DNA from: Margaritifera margaritifera
Lineage: Eukaryota; Mollusca; Bivalvia; Unionida; Margaritiferidae
DNA: 64,000 bases
Direction of reading: 5' to 3'
NCBI GenBank assembly: GCA_029931535.1
Contig: JAQPZY010000394.1
Span: 1-64,000 of the forward strand
Positions 12,305 through 23,142 of this stretch are shown here, piece after piece. Position 1 is the stretch's first letter. Every line of letters begins with the position of its first letter. The notes under the pieces are model-generated. The model was not told where the DNA came from. It saw only the letters and a list, made by a program, of their open reading frames with translations, and ran no database searches. Both the position numbers and the translations under genes were made by a program.

Positions 12305-12901
12305 CGTCTTTATAATTTATTCCACAAATTTAAAATTCATTTATGGATGCTTGTCTGAATGTTTTACTTGTTCGCTACGACAAAGGACAAACTTCATTAG
12401 TGCGTTGTTTATTTGAATTATGAATTATAGTCAGCTTCCAGTTCTCGCTGCGCTCGTAGTTTCAGAAATACCAAGGATTACTGACTTCTTTAAATTGTGG
12501 TAAACATGTAAATCTATCATGATGTTGATTATTTAGGTGACTATTTATTTGGATTACTGGATAATAAAGGAATTCTGGCATCTTCAAGGCTCAATGTATT
12601 CAGGAATACCAGAAACCATTAGTCTCTTAAATCTTGAAATAACTACATTCCTGATGGTTGAAATATTTGGTAAAAAATCTAACTCCATTATTGATGTTTA
12701 TTGTTGATTATTTAGGTACCTTTCATTATTTGTTTGGACTACTGGAATATAGAGGCTTCTGGTATCTAAGGATCTGAAGTTTACAGGAATACCAGAAATC
12801 ACTAATCTCGTAAAGTTTTGAAATAACCCGTTTTAGCTGGTACTAATGACCTAGCGTTTTCAAAACCAAAATGGTGGAAAATAGGTTCAGGACAGTCAGA
12901 G
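12305..12901 (-). repeat. Right terminal inverted repeat
   Basis: Reverse-complement partner of 995-1600, with the same subrepeat layout, here containing two clear GGAATACCAGAAA copies. It is followed immediately outward by sequence leading into a GT microsatellite. Confidence 0.7.
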
Positions 12902-12915
12902 GGGTACTTTTCAAC

Positions 12916-12921
<6 letters not shown>

Positions 12922-12954
<33 letters not shown>

Positions 12955-12974
12955 TGTGTTTGTGTGTGTGTGTT
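12922..12974. repeat. (GT)n microsatellite
   Basis: GT dinucleotide run with occasional TTT interruptions, just outside the right inverted repeat. Confidence 0.9.
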
Positions 12975-13339
12975 GGGTAGGGCTTTGCTATTTAAATAAT
13001 TTTGAAGTTGCTCAGAATCGGTAAAATATTCAATGTCTATGTTTCAAGACGGTTTGGGTATGATTGAATTGAACAAAGAAAATCTGCTAAATTGCTATAT
13101 TGTAAGGCAATGTCATTTCTAATTCCATATTGTATTTTAAGATATCTTGTATTTGATTCTAAAATGGTGACTTTTTCTCATACATCTTTTTGTATCGAAA
13201 CTTGTTTGTTGCTAATAATATTGTATGGGATATAAATTATGCTTTTCTTGCCTCAGTACAACCCAAAATTGCATATTATTCTCTTAAATTTAATTCAGCA
13301 ATATGTGTACATATTTGTATATCTTATAAACGTAAAGAC

Positions 13340-13735
13340 ACCAGATATATGATCATAGAACGTTTATACATGTAAAGACTGGCATGAACCGTTAATAAAA
13401 TTGCTGTATTATCAGCATACTGTGAAACGAGAACGTCTATGCCATGTACATCTATAACCCTAATACTACTATTACGCTTAATCAGTATTGCTAATATGAC
13501 AGCACAGAGTAGAAAAATATAAGGGGACAGCGGGTCCATGTGTCTACATTGATGATAAATATTAAACAATGGAGATATGTACATTCATTATGACACACGC
13601 TTGTATATCATTATACCATGATAAAATAGTTGAACTGCCAAAATTAAAAGGTTAAAAACCTTTGAAATAAATGACCAGAATGCTTTTCAAAATCAACGAA
13701 GAGGAGCTACCCGAAGTCTAAACTTTGTCTTGTAG
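13340..13735 (-). mobile_element. Decayed LINE reverse transcriptase fragment (L1/Tx1-like)
   Basis: Minus-strand fragment with the motifs MDPLSPYIFLLCAVILAILI (normally GDPLSP...) and SQYADNTAILL, where the catalytic YADD has become YADN. Upstream on the same strand, in another frame, is an FDxxKAF-like region before HISPLFNIY. The layout is that of fingers/palm domains 4-6 of non-LTR reverse transcriptases, and the LLCAxIxAxxI signature suggests the L1 or Tx1 side. It is only about 130 codons long, frameshifted and lacking endonuclease. It is in the same orientation as the host gene. Confidence 0.7.
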
Positions 13736-14296
13736 AATTATTCCATAATGTCGGCGTTTTTCTCCGACCTTTCTTTTGAACAATGAAAAGTTGTATTCAC
13801 TTAAACTTTATTGATAAACTCTTAAGGATATATTAAAATAAATTATTGCGTTTTTAAATTTTGTAACACAGGCTTGGCTCTTTAAACACCAACACAATAC
13901 TGATTTCTTTAGATGTCATGAAAATGTTCAGTGTGATATTCTAGCATTGACGCAGAAATATATGAGGATTATTTAAGAATTATCAATTGTAATGAATCGT
14001 ATACATGTATTTATAGTTCGGGACAAGCATCATAGTTTCCTTTGCAGAATAGAGGAATTCCTGTATGCTATAGACTTGGTTCTAGATTATCTGAAGGATC
14101 GATTATATCAAAATCTCAACTTTAAAGACTCTTCGCCTACTTAAAGAAACTGTAATCATCACCACCTTCCAACTCGGACTGTAAATCAGAATATTATAAT
14201 TGTTGTAATGAAGGATTTGAATTTTAAATCATGTGTTCACGATTAAAACACACATTGAAGGACGTGTAGGATTTCCGAATCCACACAATATCTTAC
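13736..14296. other. Intron 8, near exon 8
   Basis: AT-rich sequence with no recognised repeat or exon. Confidence 0.4.
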
Positions 14297-14374
14297 CTGG
14301 AAAATCACAAATTGACGAAGAGTGACACTGATTGATATACTAGGGTCTTCTATTTCTTTGTAACGCAGGTTTAC
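14297..14374 (-). CDS. Metalloprotease exon 8: catalytic domain strand
   Basis: A 78-nt exon, phase 0 to 0, with acceptor TTTTTCATAG and donor TTCCAG|GTAAGA. It encodes VNLRYKEIEDPSISISVTLR and then QFVIFQ, matching the second beta strand of a metzincin domain. The next exon is 13.9 kb away, on the far side of a large decayed DNA element, so the frame match to exon 9 is notable. Confidence 0.8.
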
Positions 14375-15019
14375 CTATGAAAAATACAAATGCAAATTAT
14401 TCAGAATGACTATAATGCACGATTCTGACCTGAAAATGTGTGAAGTAATTTTTTGGACACAATTATTCTTAGTGTATGTTCAAGTATAACATACTTTATG
14501 GATAATAAAAAGACATGTGCCTTCGTTTAAAATCAGAAACGATAATTACGAAATATAATTATTTATGTTTACAGACCAAGGAAGTTCTAAATTTGATGAA
14601 AAAAGATGAAAGTAAAATTTTTCTAAACCGGACACTATTAATCTGCACGTTTTGGCCTTTTCACAGAAATAGCGAGTATATGAAGTTTTGCTTAGCATTA
14701 TAACTGCCATGTTTGGGACAATAGTTGTGTTTCCGGTCTTAAAGTTCAACATGTTACAGAGGAGCAAGGGTTACAGAGGAGCCTATATAGGGAAGTTTCA
14801 TTTTAATCACATCTACAAACTTACAATAACGCCAACTTGCTGACTGAGTTTGAAAAATAATTAAATACATCCAAGCAACTCGAAAATCTTTTTGAGACGA
14901 TAAGTCATGCTGGATCACGCACTGCTGCATTCCAAACCATCTTTTTATTTTAAAGAAAATACGCAGTATATAAATTAAAGGAATATTAATGTATTCAGTG
15001 GTTCATTATCATTACTTAC
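14375..15019. other. Intron 7
   Basis: A 645-bp intron between exons 7 and 8. Nothing else was recognised inside. Confidence 0.6.
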
Positions 15020-15113
15020 ACCGTTAATAACGTGCGAGTAAAATCTTCTTATCCTTTTGTTCAGTTTAACCTCTTTTCGTTCGGCGTCCGAGATGTTGAC
15101 CAGCGACGAAAAT
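15020..15113 (-). CDS. Metalloprotease exon 7: catalytic domain
   Basis: A 94-nt exon, phase 2 to 0, with acceptor CTACTTGCAG and donor AACGGT|GTAAGT. It encodes FSSLVNISDAERKEVKLNKR followed by IRRFYSHVINGV. The last part corresponds to the first catalytic-domain helix of M12B enzymes, where an FYxHxxN(G)xx(L/Y)xY pattern precedes the second strand. The following exon supplies the expected NLRYKEI continuation. Confidence 0.8.
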
Positions 15114-15484
15114 CTGCAAGTAGAGATGTAATATATCTGTCATCTATATGTGCGTGCGTGCGCTCATGTGCATGTTTCTGTGTGTGATCAGAGAGACGTA
15201 AAGTATGCAGACGTAAATTTGATGCAAGTTGCCTCTTCAGAAAAGAAATAACAGAAGTAATTTACTTGCAGAAGAGATGATTGTGATGCATTTTTTGCCT
15301 GCATCTTGCTTACGACTTTCATGATTTTGTCTACTCGATTCGGATTCGCGGGAATTTAAAACTCGTGAAAATAAAGGATTTAAATTATAATATTTGTTTC
15401 ACCATTAATGATGTCTTCCAATCTCATTGCAAATTCGTAAAAATAGGACTTGAATTTTCCAACACCGAAAATTCTCCAAAATTC

Positions 15485-15600
15485 GATAAACCAGAAATAT
15501 TACCTCCTGCAGTATGCGCGTACAACAGGGACTCGAACATGGGACCTTCGTTATTAACAGAGGGCTCAACTAATTCATATTCGAGCCAATGTTGCTGCAA
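15485..15600 (-). mobile_element. tRNA-derived SINE head (candidate)
   Basis: On minus, a TAGTTGAGCCC-type A box (15562-15572) is followed about 23 bases later by TGTTCGAGTCC (15529-15539), a near-consensus B box. Each matches its consensus at 10 of 11 positions, so this is an internal RNA polymerase III promoter layout. No cloverleaf closes well, so a SINE rather than a tRNA gene is likely. Tail and duplication were not found. Confidence 0.4.
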
Positions 15601-15907
15601 GGACATTTGTGACACATAATCAAGCAGTTTGTTACCTTGTTTTCAGCTTAGCTCATAGATCGATTAACATTTCACTTGTAGCATTGGGAGAGATATATTG
15701 ATACATAGAAAGATAGATAACTCTACATTGTGAAAAATAGGTAGGTAGGTAGATAGATAGACAGAAGAAGTGATGTAGGTATGTCAAAAGATATATGGAT
15801 ATATAAGTAAGTGCAAGTTGCGTGTAAAGAGGCATGTAGGTGGGCAGATAGATGGTTAGATGCAGGGATGTAGTTATGTAGGTTGACAGACAGAGAGATG
15901 GAATTCA

Positions 15908-15924
15908 GTCTTTCTTTCTTTCTT

Positions 15925-15994
<70 letters not shown>
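15908..15994. repeat. (CTTT)n(CTAT)n microsatellite
   Basis: Short CTTT run passing into a pure CTAT tetranucleotide array, directly abutting the hairpin element that follows. Confidence 0.95.
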
Positions 15995-15995
15995 G

Positions 15996-16151
15996 AATAT
16001 ATGTATAGTATGTACTCTGTATCAATGATACACTACGAGATGTATAAATGTTTCATTAAAATAAAACGAGGATTGCCAAGTTTCCTTTTAATGAAAAATT
16101 TATACATCGAGTGGTATATCAAAGATACAGAGTACATACTATACATATATT
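15996..16151. repeat. Long inverted repeat (hairpin, about 66-bp arms)
   Basis: The arm at 15996-16061 matches the reverse complement of 16086-16151 with only a few mismatches, around a 24-base loop. Outer ends share ATATATGTATAGTATGTACT and CTGTATC; inner ends share GATGTATAAAT and TTCATTAAAA. It could be a foldback MITE or a fossil palindrome next to the CTAT array. Confidence 0.8.
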
Positions 16152-16883
16152 TTATTGATATCACATACAAATACGCATACTTGGATTTCCAGCGGAGTTA
16201 GGTCTGACTACAGGAAACTGTGTATTGACCGAGTGAGTGAACTCTTCACATACCTGCCCAGTGTGTCCGCTACAAAATGTAGTTCTGTACCAATTGCGGT
16301 TATTCACAATTCTCTTTGCAAATTGATAAGTTGATTATTTTTGTTAATTTTTTTTTAGCTTGTATTTTCATTCATATTGTTTAAATTGATATAAGACACA
16401 CTTATGATTTAAACATGAAAGATGGTTTCAGTGAAGAAAGTAGAGCACTACAAACACAGCATGGTTAGCCTCTTGAACCCTGAACGCGCAGCCATTCAGC
16501 CACCAACGAGTATATTGAAACGAGTGTGGAATATAGACTAATCTAAATGATGAGCCAACAAGAGGTAATTCAACATTTAAATTTATTTACAGTTGATCTA
16601 AGTCATTATTATGCTTTCGTTATTATTGCCACCAACCATAAGATTGTTTTTATCCTCCATCTCTCTCTTTCTACTTTTCGTTGATCAGTTTATCTGTAAA
16701 TGTTACCATCATTCATAGGTCCAGAGACATCGCCGCTTGACTGACGAAAATCCGCTACGCTTGTTTTCTCACGGATTTTCGCCCGTAGCTTGCGATGATA
16801 GTCAAGAGAGAGAGAGAGAGATTTTTTAAATTGTTCATCCCGATATTTCTCTGTGAGTCGATTAGTCTGCTGCCTGACCAATC

Positions 16884-16954
<71 letters not shown>

Positions 16955-17178
16955 GTTGGGGGAAGCGGCTTCGGACATTTTAATATTTAAAAATAATGTT
17001 TTTAGAACCCTAATATAGGTTAAAAAAAACCCACAAAAACAAAGCATTAAATAGATTACAGTATGTGTGTGCCTCCTAACCAAGAAATTTACCGTACAGT
17101 CTCGACAAGCTATTGCAACTTTTGTATCATTGGTATTGTGAACACTGTAGATAAATCCCATGAAAAGTGTAAGCATAC
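16152..17178. other. Intron 6, repeat-poor part with GA tract
   Basis: No gene was recognised. It includes GA runs at 16803-16820 and 16892-16950. Confidence 0.5.
16892..16950. repeat. (GA)n microsatellite
   Basis: Pure GA dinucleotide run. Open frames through it (RERERE, SLSLSL) are artefacts. Confidence 0.95.
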
Positions 17179-17995
17179 TGGTATGTATGATGTTTATATA
17201 ATATTCTAAATATTTTAGGAAATTATAAATGTTTCTTGACTTTAATATTTGCTTAAGCCTTAATGTTGTTTATTAGGAAAACATGTTTAACTAGTGTCCT
17301 TGAATTAGGTTGTTTACTTAAGATTTGAGTTCATGGATAGATTTGATAAACACGATGTTTATTCAATTTGAGGTCAAGGTTGATTTTGTTTACAGATAAA
17401 GCTGGAATTACCTTAAGAGTTATGTGTCAAAAAGCATATAGGCCATTTATTATTCTACAATGTTCTGTCATGTGACCTATCTTTATATATACCATGTTTA
17501 GTGGACAGGTTTTCAGTTTCGACATTACCATCAGTCTTATAAAGAGCCATTACAGTTGTGGAAAGTCATTCCAAATTCTGAGAGAGGAATTATTAAAAAT
17601 ATTCATTGGATTATAAAAGTGCTCATAGACTTTTAGATTTTAGATTTTGAATTGATGATTTTGGGATTTATGTGAACTTATTCAGAGATATTTTGGAGTA
17701 CTTCATTTTGGCATGTCAGCGCACTAAATACTACTTTCACATCAGGACATTAAATACCATTGGCACATCAACACATTAAAGGATACAGCCATTCATTCGG
17801 AACATTCTATATTTAGGACTTGTGATTAGGAAGCTAATTCTTATTGGATTATTTGGATTTTAATACACGTTACTGCAAGTGTCTTTTTGATTTTCTTTTT
17901 AATTATCTAGAAATAAATTGCTTGTTGATTTTTATTTGATTTGTTGGTTTCACTTTCTTTCTGTTAAATTATTCTTAGACCCTAGAGTCGTAACA
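17179..17995 (+). mobile_element. Solo LTR, family A, copy 1
   Basis: An 817-bp element with TG...CA ends (TGGTATGTATGATG ... AGAGTCGTAACA), flanked by the 4-bp duplication ATAC. It aligns throughout with the 3' LTR of the pol-bearing element at 63099-63912. A TATA-like CTTTATATATACC lies at about 17481, and an AATAAA inside CTAGAAATAAATTGC at about 17905 can serve as poly(A) signal. No internal region is attached, so it arose by LTR-LTR recombination. It sits in intron 6, antisense to the metalloprotease. Confidence 0.9.
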
Positions 17996-18075
17996 ATACC
18001 ATTACAACGACCCAGGTTCTTGTAAATTACTTGGTGTCAGTTCAAGTTCAAGGGTTTCATCTAGCTCAAATTCTT

Positions 18076-18077
<2 letters not shown>

Positions 18078-18110
<33 letters not shown>
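18078..18110. repeat. (CT)n microsatellite
   Basis: Pure CT run. Confidence 0.9.
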
Positions 18111-18115
<5 letters not shown>

Positions 18116-19058
18116 GAGGTCAACGTATGTGTGTCCCTTATGCATGAGAGAGAATGTGGGGAAAAAAAGGAAAGCAGAGGGGATTTCAATGAAATTGTGT
18201 ACAATGGTTAATTCATTTAGAATACGGGGACTATTAATATTTATTCTCGTTATTTTCTTATGTCAAGAATGATTAATAAGTGGAAATTCATCACTGATCT
18301 AGAGAGTATAGAAGCAACACACTACTGTTGAAACCATGTTTATATATGCGTATTCATGCGCCACGGGCGGAATTAATGTGGTATAAATATATTTAAGCTT
18401 TGAACAGAAAGATATATAAAATAGCACAGGACTACGGTCGAGCGTACAACATGAGTGGAATTTTAAAAAATATTTATGCTACTAAAAGATTAACCCATAA
18501 TTATTCTCTTGTCTTCTATACAACTATGACCAGCAGATGTTATGCGCAGATGTTATGCTCAATGCCAATCAGTCTCAAATGATCTTACTACAGTTTGAAC
18601 AATAATGCTTGCTAGACAAAAAAAAAATGTTATATTCCAGTTTTATGTCTGAAAAATGCCCTTCCATTCTAATGTAACTTTTTTTGTTCGCCTATATACC
18701 GCTTTTTACATTTCAACCAATACACTACATATCACATGAAATATGATGTTTATTTCAAAATTTATATTTGTTTTGGAAATTTTTTCTGTGTCTGAATTAA
18801 TTAGTATAAAGCTTACACTATTAAGTTCACACTTAAGACAACCGGTTAGTTGATGCGGGGTATTTTGGATCTTATGACCTGTAACCAAAATGTGTGTCCC
18901 AAAAGCTTCATTAAATTATTATTACAAATTGCTAAACTTTGTCTAGCATACTTTATTGCACGCCTATTGAAATGAACAATGAGCGGAATTATTGCTTTTG
19001 TTTCCGAGTACTTAGGTAGAAAACTATAGATAGATAAGCAGGCATGTAGGTGTGTACG

Positions 19059-19060
<2 letters not shown>
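18111..19060. other. Intron 6, no recognised content
   Basis: AT-rich; short open frames here have no supporting features. Confidence 0.4.

Positions 19061-19061
<1 letters not shown>

Positions 19062-19157
<96 letters not shown>
19062..19157. repeat. (TA)n(GATA)n compound microsatellite
   Basis: A TA run of about 65 bp followed by pure GATA units. Confidence 0.95.
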
Positions 19158-19350
19158 TAGGGATACATAGACATGTATGTTGTTAGATAGTCAAAGGTAG
19201 GAATATTGCTATATATATGGTTCTCTTTGATTTTTGTTATACAACTTTGTTGGGTTCACAGCAGCGCAAAATAGATACGTAGTTTGGATAAATAGGCAGA
19301 TGGGTAGGTTGATAAATAGATCGATAGACGTAGTGATGTAGGTATGTCGG

Positions 19351-19354
<4 letters not shown>

Positions 19355-19411
<57 letters not shown>

Positions 19412-19581
19412 TATTTTGTACTTTTTATCTAAAGGGAGTACATCATTTTGTACTTTTTTATGTAAAGGGAGAACTAATAGATAGATAGATAGATATATGG
19501 ATAGGTAGACAGATAGATGGATTGGTAGATAGATAGATATGTAGGTAGATAGATAGATAGGTAGATAGGTAGATGGATATG

Positions 19582-19640
<59 letters not shown>

Positions 19641-19880
19641 GTAGATGGGTGGATAGGTAGATGGATAGATGGATTGGTAGATGGAGAGGTAGATAGATAG
19701 GTAAGTAGATAGATAGATAGATAGGTAGATGGATAGGTTGATAGATCGATAGATGGAGATTGATAGATAGATGGATAGATAGATTGATAGGCAGATGGAT
19801 GGATAGATAGATAGATAGATAGATAGAGTGATAGATAGATAGTTAGATAGATAGGGAGGTATATGGATAGATGGATGCGA
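19355..19880. repeat. (TA)n and long degenerate GATA array
   Basis: A TA run at 19355-19408, then from about 19470 to 19880 a degenerate GATA/GGTA/GATG array. It produces a spurious SIYLSIYL open frame on minus. Scattered substitutions show it is old and not a recent expansion. Confidence 0.9.
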
Positions 19881-20090
19881 CTTAATCTATGTATCTCAGT
19901 GATCCCGCTCAATGTTGAGTAAAAAAACTGAATAATTAACTTTTGAAAAATAAATCAAATACAATTAAAAATAAAAATGCGCAACACTACGATAGAGGTT
20001 ACGCCATAGGTGAAATTCCAAAAATTAATTTCAGCTCCTAAACGATTAATAAAGGACTGAACTTTTGCATGTAGGTTCACCCCCCACTCC

Positions 20091-20091
20091 C

Positions 20092-20162
<71 letters not shown>
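20091..20162. repeat. (TA)n microsatellite
   Basis: Pure TA run of about 70 bp. Confidence 0.95.
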
Positions 20163-20164
<2 letters not shown>

Positions 20165-21182
20165 TTTGTATTTGTCTAAAGAGAGCACTGATATATATAT
20201 AAATTCGACAGGATATCAGTAATATATTCGTCCTTTATTTCTTCAAGTTCTTATGCACCATCATCATGGATGCTCTTCAGGTGGATACATTATACTTTCA
20301 AAGTATTTTCTTGCTGAATTTTTTTTCGTATGGTATTACCCTTTTTTGAATTTTGGGAGTCCGTAAAAGAAACTTGTCAAATGTTCAAAATTAATTAAAT
20401 AGTCCTTTTTCTGTATAGAGGTAATTTCCATATTTTTAAATTACGCCGTTTATTAGTCGTCGAGTGTCCGTATCGGCTAGCTCACTTATTTCATGGTATA
20501 ACGTCTTTTCATTTATTTCATATATTTTGCCACTGTAAAAATCTAACAAAGGTCTAGACGCGTGTCTGTCATTTTTTGGCACGTTATTTTTTGCTTTGTG
20601 ATTACTTTCTAGTGGATATTCTTAAAAGGTTTGTATAACATCTTCTAAGACTTTGTCTGTACTTTGAGGTGGATTTCATACCATTTATTTCTTACCAAGA
20701 TCTTTTTTTTTTCTCCATTGTCACTTGCGTAAATGTTTTCGCTAAGTCTCAATTTACAACTGAATTATTTTATGTCTGTCCGTAGTTATGTTATATTTCC
20801 TTTAAGTGTAGGGGTAAATTTAAGACCTTTCTTCAATAAGCTTAACTCATTGTCAGAGAGCTCTCTGTTGGAGAGTTTATTACTTTTTGAAGAATTTCGT
20901 GTCCATGTTGTGTTTGCTGCTATTTTCAAAATTTGTCTCTTCGCTTTCTGTTCAACACAGACTTGGTTATATTCTGTCTATTAACTCTATACCTCCTCCA
21001 CCTCCATATCTGTCGTATTGGCGTTGTTCTGAGAAAGAGGCTCTTACATTTTTACCTATGAATGTTATTCCATTTCTTTTAATTGCATGATTATTTTTTC
21101 TATGAAAATATTCACTTTCATTTTATACATACGATGGATAGATAGATTGATAGTTGTGTATTTATGGAAATAAAATACTTAC
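20163..21182. other. Intron 6, proximal to exon 6
   Basis: T-rich intron sequence. No repeat or exon with splice sites was recognised. Confidence 0.4.
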
Positions 21183-21255
21183 AAGTCCCATATTCCTGAA
21201 TCTATAAGAACGGTGATCTCGACATCATAGACTTGCTTTAAATTGTCCTTTTTAA
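21183..21255 (-). CDS. Metalloprotease exon 6: start of catalytic domain
   Basis: A 73-nt exon, phase 1 to 2, with acceptor CCATCCACAG and donor GGGACTT|GTAAGT, a strong donor. It encodes VKKDNLKQVYDVEITVLIDS and then GIWDL. In reprolysin-like enzymes the catalytic domain opens with a comparable hydrophobic strand followed by a D-containing turn and an aromatic residue. The mature enzyme therefore probably begins at or just before this exon. Confidence 0.8.
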
Positions 21256-21574
21256 CTGTGGATGGAATTTGAAACGAAAAAAGCAAACATTTATTTTGCA
21301 TAGTACCAGCTTTCTAAAGTAATGATTGATATAAATCTGTATCTTTTTTGTGTTTTTAATCTAGGATATATTGATGTAATTGTGCTCATAGTAGTTTCCA
21401 TGTAAAATGTTATATTCTTCCATATTAAGGTATATTTTCAGTGGGAATGTATTGTTTGAGAACATTAAAGGGATATAATTTAAAAATACTGAATTGAATT
21501 TGCCATTCTCATCCGGGTTTGTGACAGCTTTACCATTCTCATCATGGGGTATCTTACCCCCATTATATGTAATA

Positions 21575-22192
21575 ATATCTTACTATGCTTATATGTGATA
21601 ATATCTTACTATGCTTATGGGTGACAATATCTTAATATGCTTATATGTGATAAATATCTTAATATGCTTCTATGTGATAATATCTTACTACGCTTATGTG
21701 AGATAATATCTTACTATGCTTATGTGTAATAAATATCTCACTATGCTTATTTGTGATAAATATGATACTTTGCTTGTATGTGATAAATATCGTACTATGC
21801 TTATATGTGATAAATATCTTACTGTGCTTATATGTGATAAATATCTTACTGTGCTTATATGTGATAAATATCTTACTATGATTATGTGTGATAAATATCT
21901 TACTATGGTTATGTGTAAAAAATATCTTACTATGCTCATATGTGATAAATATCTTACTATGATTATGTGTGATAAATATCGTACTATACTTATATGTGAT
22001 AAATATCTTACTATGCTTATATGTGATAAATCTCTTACAATGCTTATGTGTGATAAATAACTTACTATGCTCATATGTGATATGTATCTTACTATGTTTA
22101 TATGTGATAAATATCTTACTATAGTTATGTGTGATCAATATCTTACTATGCTTATGTGTGATAAATATCTTACTACGCTTATGTGATAAATA
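21575..22192. repeat. 27-bp minisatellite in intron 5
   Basis: About 22 copies of a 27-bp unit close to ATGCTTATATGTGATAAATATCTTACT. The unit length is divisible by three, so open frames run through it on both strands (HSKIFITYK on minus, LICDKYLTM on plus). It ends about 40 bp from exon 5. Many units contain TATCTTACT, whose reverse complement AGTAAGATA resembles a splice donor on the host-gene strand. Confidence 0.95.
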
Positions 22193-22234
22193 TCATACCA
22201 TCCTCGTATTTCGTTCCACTATAACTGTTCTCAC

Positions 22235-22390
22235 CTGTCGTCTCTCTGTTTTGTAAACTTGTGACGTCTCGCGATGATAGCATAGGGTCTGCACGAGGAA
22301 AATTGTTTCGTTTGGCTTGTCCTTGTGGGAAATGTCGAAGAAGATCTTCAAGTTTTTGTCCTACGTTTTTCTCATTGACGTTTGCTGCAT
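22235..22390 (-). CDS. Metalloprotease exon 5: end of propeptide / linker
   Basis: A 156-nt exon, phase 1 to 1, with acceptor ATATTGCAG and donor CGACAG|GTGAGA. It encodes about 52 residues, including GQKLEDLLRHFPQGQAKRNN and DPMLSSRDVTSLQNRETT. The composition is hydrophilic, as expected for the variable stretch between prodomain and catalytic domain. No canonical RxxR or RxKR furin site is visible; QAKR is the nearest basic group. The exon lies immediately beside a 27-bp minisatellite in intron 5. Confidence 0.7.
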
Positions 22391-22982
22391 CTGCAATATG
22401 AGATATTCTTTATCACTTACAAAAATCGAAAGGTAATTTCAGTTTTGTTTTCCTGTCTTTTTTCGTAACTGTCCTCTATCATCAAGTAAAACAGAATCGA
22501 ATAGGGATTTGAACCAAGGTCCCTCATGAGAGAAACAATGACTTTAATCATAGTGATGTTTCCTTACTTTCTCCCGACATCGTTTTCCTTTAAAATCAAG
22601 AGAGGATGAATGTCATTACACCGTAGTTGATGCGACAAAAGATAGCAATACTAATATTTTTAGAATTATAACAGAAACACTACACCACAAACAACAACAA
22701 CACCCCAAAAAACCCCCCACAAAAACACCAAAGAAACAAAGAAACAAAAAAAAACCCCAACAACAACCTCAAGGCATTATCCATATGTATACACCATGCT
22801 ACGTTCGCTGCATTAGTGTAATTGTGTTCAGAATGAGTTTTTCGCTTCGTGGCTTTGACCCCCCTCCTCCAATAAATAAATAAATAAATAAATAAATAAA
22901 ACAAAATACAGAAAATAAAAATTAAAAATACAAAGATTATTTTATGAAAATGTATGCTCCAAATGAAATAGCTATTGCAAAC
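22391..22982 (-). other. Intron 4
   Basis: A 592-bp intron between exons 4 and 5. It contains an A-rich patch, an (AATA)n run at about 22872-22900, and a tRNA-like B box (22504-22519, minus, GGTTCAAATCCC) that may be a SINE remnant. Confidence 0.6.
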
Positions 22983-23142
22983 CTTTATTTTCGAATGAAA
23001 GTTCTCTTTGGATATTTGCTTGGTCATGTAGAACATATCGTTTGCCAAGACGATCTGGAACTTCCAAAAAGTTTCTAGATGTGACGTCAGTCTCCTCTGG
23101 TTGAAGATCGTAATTTCTGTCTCCTATTCGTATGTTTCCGTT
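22983..23142 (-). CDS. Metalloprotease exon 4: propeptide
   Basis: A 160-nt exon in phase 0, leaving phase 1. The acceptor is CATTCTAATGTAG. The proposed donor AAATAAAG|GTTTGC is non-ideal after the GT. The product begins NGNIRIGDRNYDLQP and continues through TDVTSRNFLEVPD and KRYVLHDQANIQREL. This fits the part of the prodomain where the peptide pairs with the first strand of the protease. The neighbouring exon supplies a compatible phase, which supports the weak donor. Confidence 0.75.

Larger units (their letters stand above)
995..12901. mobile_element. Large decayed DNA element with long terminal inverted repeats (Polinton/Maverick-like candidate)
   Basis: An approximately 11.9 kb segment of intron 8. 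Its two ends are the same sequence in opposite orientation: 995-1600 matches the reverse complement of 12305-12901 over almost its whole length. Inside are decayed coding-like stretches on both strands: a fibre-like N-terminal motif plus coiled coil at 5.7-7.1 kb, a long decayed run at 9.5-11.0 kb ending in hydrophobic segments, and a possible capsid-like remnant at 11.2-11.5 kb. Long inverted repeats, a size near 10-20 kb and virus-like protein relics on both strands are typical of Polinton/Maverick or adintovirus-like elements. I did not find the diagnostic protein-primed polymerase B, the retroviral-type integrase, or the packaging ATPase, so the class is an inference. A family B solo LTR and two minisatellites have inserted or expanded inside it. 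Confidence 0.5.

Noticed and set aside
19256..19912. 218-codon frame rich in SIYLSIYL
   Set aside because: It arises from the degenerate GATA array; the same artefact occurs at 46809-47088.
21659..22138. 159- and 126-codon frames with nine-residue repeats
   Set aside because: They are translations of the 27-bp minisatellite inside intron 5.
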